DNA from: Actinostola sp. cb2023
Taxonomy: Eukaryota; Cnidaria; Anthozoa; Actiniaria; Actinostolidae
Length of the DNA stretch: 64,000 bases
NCBI GenBank assembly: GCA_033675265.1
Contig: JAUJYZ010000412.1
Span: 868,001 to 932,000 of the forward strand
Reading direction: 5' to 3'
Made by a program: the position numbers and the translations under genes. Shown here in pieces: positions 21,626-31,486 of this stretch. The notes beneath the pieces were generated by a model. That model saw nothing but the letters and a program-made list of their open reading frames with translations, had not been told where the DNA came from and searched no databases. Numbering within the stretch: position 1 is the stretch's first letter; every line of letters begins with the position of its first letter.

Positions 21626-22589
21626 GAACGGTTTACACTCAGAGAGTAATAATATATAGACTATGTCTTTTACACTTTGCATTGTAAACCGTTGACGTCA
21701 TCTTTACTTGTCATCAAGTACCGTATGACAAAGTACCACAGGGATACCGCACTTCACGTAATCACTGTAATCACTATTACTGTTCTTGTAATTTTTGTTG
21801 GAGCCCAAAACAAGTTCTGTTATCTGAGCTTTTCTGCCAATGTTCTTTAGAAACGAGTAAAGGACTGGGAACGAGTTTTTAGAATTAATCTAATTAGGAA
21901 ATGAGAAAGAGCATGCCAGGATTAGTAAGTTTACAAAGTTTTATTAGGTTTAGTTAGATATTGAATGAGTAACAGCTTTCCAAACATCGCAAAATTTACA
22001 AAGACATGTATGGTTACAGGGGATAAGTGTCCCCTGTAACCATACATTTCTTTGCATTTTTTTCATTTTTGAATGTCTGCAGTTCATTTATTACTTGTCC
22101 AAACCCTATCAAACTCCTGAAATTTAAGAGGCTGTGCACGTAAGAACCGACCAGTTGCTTCCAGGGCGAAAAATAGATTCGGCTGATTTTTACAGCATAG
22201 AAAAGGGTTACCTAACCTAGTTCAAAAATGCATTCCTTTTGGTTCAGTTTTGTATTTTCAAAGAAATATCGCTCGTCAAATATTGGTTGTCCGCTGAGGC
22301 CGGAAAACGACAATAAAATATGTCAATGACAAATCGGCTCAAAATCCTTTCTAGCGAAAGGAAATAGTCCAAAATGCTTTCCATTACTAAAAAGAGAGCT
22401 TTATCTTTCAAGTCCGGGTTGTAGTTTTGTAAAATGTTCGTAAGTAAATTTTTTAATGGATTTTGGACTACAACACACTAAATATGCAAATTAGCAGGTC
22501 AGGTACAAAAAGCAATATTTCGCAAAAGTGGCACCAGATCCAAACTACTCATACCCCTCATTCGAACACAATAGGGGTACACTTACAGT

Positions 22590-22922
22590 TTGTACCAAAA
22601 CATTTTGTGGACCAAGCTAAATGATGTTGCGAGAAGCTCGACAAAGTACCGTTCGTCATCAGGTAAAATCACTTCCGGTTCATCGGTTGGCGGCCGGTTT
22701 TCGGATTTGCAACTCTTCAAATATCAGACAATTAAACCTAATCGAAGAATAAGAGTCCTACAAGATATAAAAAGCAGAAGGAAGCGGTCGAGAGGTAAAA
22801 AGTGTTTGATTTTCAATGTTAACGTGACGAAATTTAGCGCTGAACTCAACATTTATTCTGTGACGTTTCACATCACAAGTGAACGAGGAAACTTGAAAAA
22901 CCTCGAACAAATAATTAAATAA
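22590..22922 (+). CDS. 110-codon basic ORF in left arm of the TTAA element
   Basis: Open from 22,590 to a stop at 22,920. The first codon is TTG and is preceded by CTTACAG, so this may be an exon rather than a complete gene. The product is basic, with RRKRSRGKK in the middle, no cysteines forming a finger and no membrane segment. The last third has alternating hydrophobic residues (VTFHITSE). The same ORF is intact, with about five amino-acid changes, in the right arm (25,114-25,446, minus). The antisense frame is open in the right arm but stopped in the left, which favours this strand. I do not recognise the family; DNA binding is only a guess from charge. Confidence 0.4.
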   Translation: MYQNILWTKLNDVARSSTKYRSSSGKITSGSSVGGRFSDLQLFKYQTIKPNRRIRVLQDIKSRRKRSRGKKCLIFNVNVTKFSAELNIYSVTFHITSERGNLKNLEQIIK

Positions 22923-23907
22923 CATCAACCACAACTTAAGCAGATGAAGTTATTAACTGTAGTGTAGAATCCCTGATTTACTGAACCAAATCTAAACGAA
23001 ATTAGCGGCTTGTATCACAATCACGTACATATCATGTACATTTCATGTAAATTATCTTTGCCATAAATATAAATTTGTTTGAGCAACCGCTGCTTTTACT
23101 AAGACATCCAAGCCATACTACAAAATGTCAGATGTTTGTTCTTTGTTCAAAACTACTTCTTCGTCCTGTGGAGCGTTTTTGTTTTCGTACGAATGTCGTG
23201 ACGACAATAAGGGTCATGCACTTGCGTGAAGCATGAAATGCCATTTATCACGCTCATACTGCAAAGGGCCGGACTCGATCACATTTCACTCGATGAAGTA
23301 AAAACGCATGTCTGTCCTCGTTACAGTCTTGGTAAATATTACAGGCCTTCGATATCGTGCCAGTAACCTAACCATGGTATACATCATCATCAAAAGACAA
23401 AGGGCGCGATGTTATTGTCCTAATGGGCAATGGCAAAAGAAATACACCTGTTGCTTGGGCTCACGTAAAATCGACCAACCTTTTTTCCTATCTTCTTTAC
23501 ACTTTCATTTCATTTGAAATATACAAATGTACATTATTTTCTTACTAGCCGAGTGCTCTAATTGTCGTAAAAAGCATGAAGCTGAGATGCTTCCAAGAGC
23601 TGATCGTCATGAACTAAAAACTCCTAAAGCATGCGAAAGAAACTCCAGAGGAAAAAACAAGCTATGCGTTATATATAGTTCAATTCCTACTGTAACCATC
23701 TCCTCCTCCCCGGTCAGTCCCCGGGACAAACTTGGCTCTTTTGGGATTTTTTTCAAAACGTCTTTTCCCGGGGGTAGGTAGTGGGGATAGTAAAAATATC
23801 TACCAGCGCAAAGACCGATGGGAGTGTAAAAACGGGTGTCAAACTATGTGGATATCTCTCCATGATACTCCGACAGCTCTAATCTTTATTTATTAGTCAC
23901 CTATTTA

Positions 23908-24068
23908 TAGGTTATTCCATGGTTTTCTATGGAATACGGGTGGATATTTCACGAAAAAATTATATTATTTGGTATACAACGAGCCTTTAGGCGAGTTGTA
24001 TACTTAAAATAATATAATTTTCGAGTGAAATTTCCGCCCGTATTCCATAGAAAACCATGGAATAACCA
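23908..24068. repeat. Near-perfect 160-bp palindrome
   Basis: GGTTATTCCATGGTTTTCTA at the left is mirrored by TAGAAAACCATGGAATAACC at the right, with matching interior AAATTATATTATTT and TATACAAC...GTTGTATA. It is a fold-back MITE nested in the centre of the TTAA element. Confidence 0.8.
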
Positions 24069-24069
24069 T

Positions 24070-24238
24070 ATTATCCTATACATATTACATCAACAATTAA
24101 AATTTACAACGTTTTGATTGGCTAATACAAACTATGAAATACCACTGTATTTCATAGAAAAAACTATGAAATACCGCTCTGTATTTCATAGAAATGCTGA
24201 GCTCTGATTGGCCGAGATGTAATATGTATAGGATAATG
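24070..24238. mobile_element. Short MITE with ATTATCCTATACATATTAC ends
   Basis: ATTATCCTATACATATTACA at the left is inverted at the right end (about 24,217-24,238). The interior repeats ACTATGAAATACC and GTATTTCATAGAAA. Confidence 0.7.
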
Positions 24239-24471
24239 CAGATTATTCTCCCGTAAGTTTCTGTTTATTTGAAAGCAAAACTGTACAGTCTGTACAGTCT
24301 GTACAGGAAAAACATAAAAAGTGCAGAACTTCTTCATTCCAGTGTTTCAAGCAGTTCAAGTATTTGCGGTTTTCTTCCTAGCGTGTATTTCCTTTAACTG
24401 CTCTCTGCGCTTCCCTTTTACGTTTTATGGTACTCGGCCATCTTTGGGGTAGGGATGTGCCGCCATGCGAT

Positions 24472-24790
24472 CTCAAAAACCTTACCCTATCCCAGACCTA
24501 AATACGGAAATTTTCCGTACCCTATCCCAGACCTAAGCTTGAAAATCTATACCCTATCTCAGACTAAAATTGAAAGTTTGTGAACAATTTGAAGCTAAGA
24601 ATTTTTAGTTTGCCGCTACGATCATTTATAAACATTAGAGATCTTCAAATGATCGTAAAAATGCAAAAAGAATGAAAAATAATTGGTTTGCTGTAAAATA
24701 AAAACATGCCCTATCCCAGACATAAGTTTGAAAATCTATACCCTATCCCAGAGCTGAGAAGCTCGAACACCATACCCTATCGGGCGGCAC
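24472..24790. repeat. Degenerate direct repeats of ACCCTATCCCAGACCTAA
   Basis: Five to six copies of CCCTATCCCAGAC(C)TAA at irregular 30-200 bp spacing, with the linker GCTTGAAAATCTATA repeated. It ends in CATACCCTATCGGGCGGCAC. No gene. Confidence 0.65.
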
Positions 24791-25113
24791 ATACGTACCT
24801 GTATAGCTTATATAGGGGAGTAACCCCGAACCCCCCTCTTCGGGGGTTTCGGTACGTCCACGAGATGCTCCACAGGACATAGAAGTAGTTTTGAACATAG
24901 AACAAACATCTGACATTTTGTAGTATGGCTTGGATGGCTTAGTAAAAGCAGCGGTTGCTCAAACAAATTTATATTTATGGCAAAGATAATTTACATGAAA
25001 TGTACATGATATGTACGTGATTGTGATACAAGCCGCTAATTTTGTTTAGATCTGGTTTAGTAAATCAGGGATTCTACAGTTAATAATTTCATCTGCTTAA
25101 GTTGTGGTTGATG

Positions 25114-25446
25114 TTATTTAATTATTTGTTCGAGGTTTTTCAAGTTTCCTCGTTCACTTGTGATGTGAAACGTCACAGAATAAATGTCGAGTTCAGCGCT
25201 AAATTTCGTCACGTTAACATTGAAAATCAAACACTTTTTACCTCTCGACCGCTTCCTTCTGCTTTTTATATCTTGTAGGACTCTTATTCTTCGATTAGGT
25301 TTAATTGTCCGATATTTGAAGAGTTGCAATTCCGAAAACCGGCCGCCAACCGCTGAACCGGAAGTGATTTTACCTGATGACGAACGGTACTTTGTCGAGT
25401 TTCTCGCAACATCATTTAGCTTGGTCCACAAAATGTTTTGGTACAA
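25114..25446 (-). CDS. 110-codon basic ORF in right arm of the TTAA element
   Basis: Mirror copy of the ORF at 22,590-22,922. Differences seen are N for S, A for S, E for D, R for Q and D for N. Its reading frame is intact. Retention in both arms may reflect recent arm homogenisation rather than selection; comparing synonymous with replacement changes would decide. Confidence 0.4.
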   Translation of the reverse strand: MYQNILWTKLNDVARNSTKYRSSSGKITSGSAVGGRFSELQLFKYRTIKPNRRIRVLQDIKSRRKRSRGKKCLIFNVNVTKFSAELDIYSVTFHITSERGNLKNLEQIIK

Positions 25447-26028
25447 ACTGTAAGTGTACCCCTATTGTGTTCGAATGAGAGGTATGAGTAGTTTGGATCT
25501 GGTGCCACTTTTGCGAAATATTGCTTTTTGTACCTGACCTGCTAATTTGCATATTTAGTGTGTTGTAGTCCAAAATCCATTAAAAAATTTACTTACGAAC
25601 ATTTTACAAAACTACAACCCGGACTTGAAAGATAAAGCTCTCCTTTTAGTAATGGAAAGCATTTTGGACTATTTCCTTTCGCTAGAAAGGATTTTGAGCC
25701 GATTTGTCATTGACATATTTTATTGTCGTTTTCCGGCCTCAGCGGACAACCAATATTTGACGGCCGATATTTCTTTGAAAATACAAAACTGAACCAAAAG
25801 GAATGCATTTTTGAACTAGGTTAGGTAACCCTTTTCTATGCTGTAAAAATCAGCCGAATCTATTTTTCGCCCTGGAAGCGACTGGTCGGTTCTTACGTGG
25901 ACAGCCTCTTAATAATTCTGATATGCTCTTTCTTGTGATGAGGTTCTTAATTAGATTAATTCTAAAAACTCGTTCCCAGTCCTCCACTCGTTTCTAAAGT
26001 GGCTAATGCTCAAGGACACCTATTAATA

Positions 26029-29000
26029 GTCCAGTCAATCTACGGATTTTTTGGGGTCCAGTTCAAACTAATTGCAATAGAATGTTTTTCACCGTTAATA
26101 TATCAAGAGAGGTGACCTAAGTAACATACATGTACTAAAAATCCCAAAAAATCCCTTCGGTGGAACATCTCGAAAATTGGAATTTTCACCGCAGGGTTCC
26201 CGCATCATGAAAAAACAGCCAAGCTGTTGTTTGAGGTCAAACAAATTGCAACACAACTAATTTTACTTCCATATGACAGAGAGGAGTGATCTAAGTAACA
26301 TATTGAAAATCCCACAAAATCCCATAGAAGAAACATCCCAAAAATTTGAATTAAATATGTTCATGCCACACCACAGGGTTCCCACATCATAAAAATGGAA
26401 TATCCCACAAAATATATTCTTTCGAAATGATTTTCGAAGTTTTTCAGATTACAAGTGTCTGAGAATGATAAAACAAGTTTGACAACTTTGATATTGGTCT
26501 TTTTGAGTAAAAACAAACAGGAGTTTTAGGGTGAGGGGGAAGGGAATTAGCTGGTAAACTCTTGTAAATAACCACAAATTGGCTTTTGAAATCATGTTTT
26601 TGGTCGTTTTATTCGAAATTTGAAATACTACTCATTTGGGGTAGTTCAGTGCATATAACAAAATAGAACGCCGAATCATGCAAATTGTCAACTGCCCTCA
26701 GCTTGCACATTCATGGATTGTTATTAAAATATTGCGCAATTGAAAGTCATCTTCAGCGATCAAGTCAGGCGCCAACAAGTTCAGGTAACTTTGCCCCTGC
26801 CACATTCCACATGCAGGAGAATAATCTAGTACATGTACATCTCAGGGTTCTGCATGCATGCAATCGCATCTCCGAGGCCTGGACTTGGGTGCTGGTGGCA
26901 GGTCAGTTCTAATCGGAAGAAGCTTAATTTTCATTAGACAGTTTCCAGTCCCACCCTGGACACTCGTACTGATTTTAGTTCTTGATTACCCTTCCACTGC
27001 TGAACCTGGCAGTACACCTGCTTGTTGTGGTACGCTGCCACTGATGACGGGCCTGCAGTAACATTCTCAGTATCAGGCTTTTCGGGGGAGAGAAGGTGGA
27101 AAAGGGAATGAAGAGGCACTGGAAGGAGAGAGGTAAGGCCTGATACTCAGGTTACATTCTGACAGAAGTGTGTGTACCTCAAGGAATCTAATCTATCCTC
27201 AGATGTTCTGCCATAAAGAGAGACGAGTGCATTTTCTATCGCATTTATGGCATTCTTTTGTGTGGACTCATAAAAGCGGCAGCTTGTCAGAGAGAGAAAA
27301 AATACTGAAACTTCTTCAGAGCGCACCTGCTTTGCGTATTCCATGCACACATGACGTTGTCACACCTGAGCACTGCATGCAAAATGTTTGTGCATACAGT
27401 TTCCGTTCCCAAGGCGCACTTTGCTTGCTTGATGTCAGCACACGCCACATGATTAACAATTTGTGTATCAAGTTAAGTGCGGTAACACCGCAGAATGAGG
27501 AGATCTGTGATGTCACCATTCATTTTTATGCTTAACTAACTACAATTATACATGTATAATGACTGAGGATAAATACACTCTCGAAACGGTGCCATTTCCA
27601 TGGGTTTTTGACTTGGTGAGTCGGACGAGTACAGCTAGTAGACAAATTTTAAATGCTGTAAACCGGTCTGATCCGCTCCTGACGCATAACGGCACACCCG
27701 AAAAAGCAATAGAACTGTTTGGAACAAAAAGGTACGTTTAATTATACTTCTAGGTTATTACGTACGTGATTACGCAAGTTACATTGCCTCCGTGATAGTT
27801 GTAACTGTGCTAATGTGTTTATTTCGAGTAGCAGATAGTATATAAGAGTCGACGATTAAATACATTAGAGGCAAAGGCTCAAGCACCTTTCTTTTTTTCT
27901 GCGAATTTGACGATAACATCAAAGTTAATATCCTTGTGAAAGTCATTCTCCCGCCATGGAGCTGCGCAGTGAAGTCTTCAACAACTTCATAGAACTCCGA
28001 AACTGTGCTCCGCAGTGCATGAAGACACTACATACCGGTACATAAACTTTATTAATGTGTCAAACACGTTAGCAGAGTTTTAACAGCTACATAGATTCCT
28101 GGATATAGTAGGCTGGATTGGCTAGTCTAGTGTCTCAGTCTACTAGGGTCTGTAGTGGTTACCTCTGATCATCCACCGGTGGCTCCATCTTAATTGTTAC
28201 TGTTCATCTAATCTCCCAATTCGTTCCCATGCCGACCCAATATAACTGTAAATGGATTGAAATTTTCATGTGCAGGAGTCATAACTGAAGTTTTGTAATT
28301 TGCTTTGTCGTAAACATTGCCAAAGGGACAGTTTCAGTTTCAGGCAATTTTTAAGGTTTAAAGCAAGTTCACACAACAGTGTTTATAACATCTGAAGCAG
28401 TTAATGAACCTGCTCCTCAACCGTGTAATAACGCGGGATGTATTTGGACTCGAAAATACTGTTATTTGGACGCGAAGAGCGTGCGTCATATAATAGAAGC
28501 CTTTGGAGATGACAAATGAACAACTTTAATAACGAATTGATTTCATATGAAAATAATTGAAATATAAACAATAATAGCTAAAAAATGAAAATCCCAAACA
28601 ATTTTAGTATGCATTTTGTACCACTTTGCGTATTGCTGTCTACGCCCGTGGTAGTTTTGGACTGGAATTAAACTGTCTAATGGAAAGCTTCTTCCGATTA
28701 GAACTGATCTGCCACCAGCACCCATGTCCTGGCCTCGAGCTCCTCACTCTGAAGCCAGTGATCCGAGGTTATCAATTTCAAGAGCCAATTTGTGATTATT
28801 GATAAGAGTTTACAAGTTAATTTCCTACCCCTCCCCCCTAAAACTCCTGTTTGTTTTTACTCAAAAAGACCAATATCAAAGTTGTCAAACTTGTTTTATC
28901 ATTCTCAGACACTTGTAATCTGAAAAACTTCGAAAATTCTTTCGAAAGAATATATTTTGTGGGATATTACATTTGTATGATGTGGGAACCCTCTGGTGAG

Positions 29001-29308
29001 GCATGAAAATATTTAATTCAAATTTTGGGATGTTTTCATGTTACTTAGGCCACTCCTCTCTGTCGTATAGATGTAAAATTATTTCTGTTGCAATTTGTTT
29101 GACCTCAAACAACAGCTTGGCAGTTTTTTTCATGGTGCGGGAACCTGTGGTGAAACATCAATATCTTTAATTCCATTTTTCGAGATGTTCCACCGAAGGG
29201 ATTTCTTGGGATTTTTAGTATGTTACTTAGGTCACCTCTCTTGATATCTTAACAGTGAAAAACATTCTATTGCAATTAGTTTGATCTCAAACCACAGATT
29301 GACTGGAC
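26029..29308. mobile_element. TA-target element with long inverted ends, copy 1
   Basis: Ends GTCCAGTCAATC and GATTGACTGGAC, flanked by TA. Inverted arms of about 570 bp (26,029-26,600 and 28,745-29,308) contain GGTGACCTAAGTAACAT and AAACAAACAGGAGTTTTAGG. The interior holds broken minus-strand coding fragments. A second copy, lacking its left arm, is at 59,798-63,356. Confidence 0.8.
26870..27540 (-). pseudogene. Fragment of an unnamed invertebrate transposon-associated protein
   Basis: On the minus strand, pieces in order include AIENALVSLYGRTSEDRLDS followed by LRYTHFCQNVT, then VYCQVQQWKGNQELKS and LLPIRTDLPPAP. I recognise this order (a segment ending in LPPTS.AA..HSLR.Y.QVQQW, then TD.PPAP and a Cys-rich tail) from a widespread uncharacterised invertebrate family. 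Frame changes and stops separate the pieces. A polypurine hairpin (27,070-27,145) interrupts it where LPPTSAAA would be. The second copy of the element has the same fragment with more damage. Confidence 0.5.
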
Positions 29309-29554
29309 TACAAAGAAAAGTCTTTAGCTTGTGAAGACTCCTCACATAGTTTTCACCTCTTTTCAGTGACATTTGTGTTGAAATTTACAGCAGTTTAAAT
29401 TCATTCTTTTGCAAAGCGAGACTGACTTGTAAAAGCCTTTTCAATGCCTCCTTTTTGACAGCTGTCATAATTGGACCAATCATAGATTACGTTGAGAAGT
29501 TTTCAGCCAATCACAGCTCCAATCAAATTGCTCACGTAAATTTTATGATATTAA

Positions 29555-30228
29555 CCCTATTCTTGCCACGGGCCGATTAGATCAGACACTCCTAGTCTTG
29601 CCAAGGCCGATCTGATCAGCCCAAACTTCTAACGCTAGTTTTGATTGGTTGGCTCAAGACAACAAAAGGGTTTTTCGACCATTGGAATTGCATGTACTAT
29701 AAGAAAACATCTACGGAATCAATGGTAAGTAGTTCGGCTATTTTTCGCCAAGAACGACCGATATTTTCGTGATTTCGCTCGTTATTTCAGTCCCGAGCGA
29801 TGGCATGTTTGTATAATGGCGGCCTTGCAATTCGGATCCGATGTTTCTGGCTCTGGGAATGATTTAGAGTTAGATAGCAGCAATATTGTTTGAGATTCAA
29901 TTGAAAGTGATAGCGAAGAAGATTCTCAAGAAGATAATGAAGAAAGAAAGTGAATCCGAAGACGAAGTAGCAAGAAATTGCCGAGGTTCGGCATGCGAGT
30001 TTATCGTCCTCCTCTGAATTTCACAGTAAGAAATACCGGGATTACGAATATTCTTTTGCCAGATAACAATAATGATATTGGAAGCCTTGTCTATAAGCTA
30101 TAAAATAATGGTATTTTTGCTTCAATCTGTTAACTGGTTGTTGTGCTATGTTTAATTAATCAAGTATACATATTTTTCCCCAAAATTGAGATGGAGATGG
30201 CAATTCGGATCCGATGGCAAGAATAGGG
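29555..30228 (+). mobile_element. Internally deleted piggyBac-type element
   Basis: Ends CCCTATTCTTGCCA and TGGCAAGAATAGGG, flanked by TTAA (29,551-29,554; 30,229-30,232). It contains the start of a transposase. Confidence 0.85.
29816..30023 (+). pseudogene. piggyBac transposase N-terminal remnant
   Basis: ATG at 29,816 opens MAALQFGSDVSGSGNDLELD, then meets a stop. The frame resumes as SIESDSEEDSQEDNEE, the acidic leader usual for piggyBac transposases, and breaks again. The catalytic core is deleted. This parallels the remnant at 6.9-7.05 kb, although the two elements have different end sequences. Confidence 0.6.
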
Positions 30229-30232
30229 TTAA

Positions 30233-30940
30233 GCGCGCGCTGAACGAAAACAACTTTTTCACGACTTTTTTCTGCTTGTGAAATTCTATTAACACTTATA
30301 TAAAACCATGGACCCTATCAAGTCTTTCTACGATCCATGATAAAACAAATAGATCAGGTGAGCTATGTTCTAGTGATAAAACACTCCTGAAGTCTATTAA
30401 AATGACTCGCTCGGATGTTCTATTACCTCGTGTTCTACAGCTCCAGTCGTGTTTTATCAGAGTACAGAACATAGTACAATCTGATCTACTTGTTAAACAT
30501 GTTTTACACATAAATTCAGAATATACAGTTCTATAATAATTCAATAAGCTTATCTCTGTCGTGTATAAGACTTATAATTTGTTGACGACACTGGACACTG
30601 CTGTCTATTTATTAGTCGATTTAGACGTGGCGGCTGCAAAAAAATACGATTTTTCGCGACTGTCAAGTGTCATCTTCACAATCTTCTAAATCAACCAAAC
30701 CTACCTGGATTATTCCGTCAGTTTATAAACGAAGAAAACCTTTTATCGTCTAAATACACCATCAGTTCGTAAAACATGGCGGACGCTGTGGGTAAGGCCT
30801 GGGACGAGCCTCGTGCTGAATAGAACGACGAGTATTGGCACTAGCATTTGATTGGCCTGGAGCAAGACGACGCCATTTTACTTTTTTTACTGTTTGTTGT
30901 TGTTGAAAGTTTCCTTTGTTTGTGAGGATTAGTTAATAGT
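30233..30940 (+). promoter_or_regulatory. Spacer and likely promoter region before SR exon 1
   Basis: No repeat is recognised from about 30,560 to 30,940. At 30,777 ATGGCGGACGCTGTG precedes GTAAGG, which looks like an alternative short first exon but is unsupported. The base composition here is less AT-rich than its surroundings. Promoter assignment rests only on position. Confidence 0.35.
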
Positions 30941-31063
30941 ATGAGTTGTCGTGTTTATATGGGTCGTTTACCTTATGGTACGAAGGAACATCACGTGAGG
31001 AAGTTCTTGCGTTCATATGGTCGTCTGCGAGAGATCAACTTGAAGAATGGATATGGTTTTGTT
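30941..31063 (+). CDS. First coding exon of an SR splicing factor (SRSF4/5/6-like RRM)
   Basis: ATG at 30,941 opens the N-terminal half of an RRM: RNP2 as VYMGRLP, then a helix with KEHHVRKFLRSYG, then REINLKNGYGFV, the start of RNP1. The exon ends exactly at GFV before GTGAGT (31,064), the conserved first exon boundary of SRSF4/5/6-type genes. These nuclear proteins bind exonic enhancers and promote splice-site choice. The rest of RNP1, the second RRM and the RS domain must lie in later exons; I find none in the window. A 12.4-kb composite transposon begins 65 bp downstream. The gene may have a very long intron or be truncated. Confidence 0.7.
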
Positions 31064-31138
31064 GTGAGTACACGCTATTTTAATGGTAAGTTATTATGAC
31101 TTTACATAAGCTTACATGTACTAACACACCCGGTGTAC

Positions 31139-31275
31139 GCAATCGATGAAAATCGATGATCGGAAAACCAATCGAACAATCGATATTAATCGATAAAATT
31201 AATCGATTGATATCGATTGGTTTTGGCCAATCGATCACCAATCGATAGTCACACAAGAAAAATGACAATCGATGA
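31139..31275. repeat. Left array of ATCGAT subterminal repeats
   Basis: About ten ATCGAT or AATCGAT copies spaced 8-15 bp apart. The counterpart is at 43,355-43,562 with about fifteen copies. Confidence 0.8.
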
Positions 31276-31486
31276 CCGGGAAAGCGGCATCTAGTTTTAA
31301 CGGAAACCACGGAAACCACAGAAATACGAAATACTGCAATATCCAATATATAAAATATATATCCTGATTCAACATCTTTGGTGATTATTTATGTTTGAGT
31401 CGTTTTAGCTTAATACTTAAGACTTAAGCTTAAAGTTAGGTCGTGAATTTATTACCTTCGTAAAGATCGTAGTAGAAACGTAACAC

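Larger units (their letters stand above)
20447..21786. repeat. Inverted and direct copies of a GTGATTACGTGAAATGCGGG block
   Basis: The block (continuing ATCCCTGTGGT) occurs at about 20,451 and 20,923 in direct orientation and at about 21,740-21,775 inverted. The outer pair could be the ends of a 1.3-kb element. The block contains the GGGATCCCTGTGG motif found at the ends of the 8.3-kb element. Confidence 0.5.
22128..25908. mobile_element. 3.78-kb TTAA element with ~1-kb terminal inverted repeats
   Basis: Arms 22,128-23,178 and 24,866-25,908 are nearly identical inverted copies starting GAGGCTGTGCACGTAAGAAC and ending GTTCTTACGTGGACAGCCTC. Both sides have TTAA (22,124-22,127; 25,909-25,912), and the pre-insertion site can be read from the 44.4-kb copy of the host element. 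Each arm holds an intact 110-codon ORF. The centre (23,180-24,865) has only short ORFs and nested MITEs. TTAA with such long arms suggests a Kolobok-like or unknown group; no transposase is seen. Confidence 0.8.
21841..26008. mobile_element. AACGAGTGGAGGACTGGG fold-back element, split by insertion
   Basis: Left part 21,841-22,127 and right part 25,909-26,008 together match the uninterrupted copy at 44,402-44,805. The centre has the perfect inverted phrase GGTTACAGGGGA...TCCCCTGTAACC. It is interrupted by the TTAA element at 22,128-25,908. Confidence 0.75.

Noticed and set aside
24472..24790. CRISPR-like regular repeats
   Set aside because: Repeat spacing is irregular, units are degenerate and the context is a eukaryotic MITE nest.
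25184..25453. 89-codon plus-strand ORF in the right arm of the TTAA element
   Set aside because: It is antisense to the 110-codon ORF, and its counterpart in the left arm has a stop, so it is probably a shadow.
30777..30800. ATGGCGGACGCTGTG followed by a donor-like GTAAGG
   Set aside because: Exon-like, but without a partner exon it cannot be supported as a separate gene.
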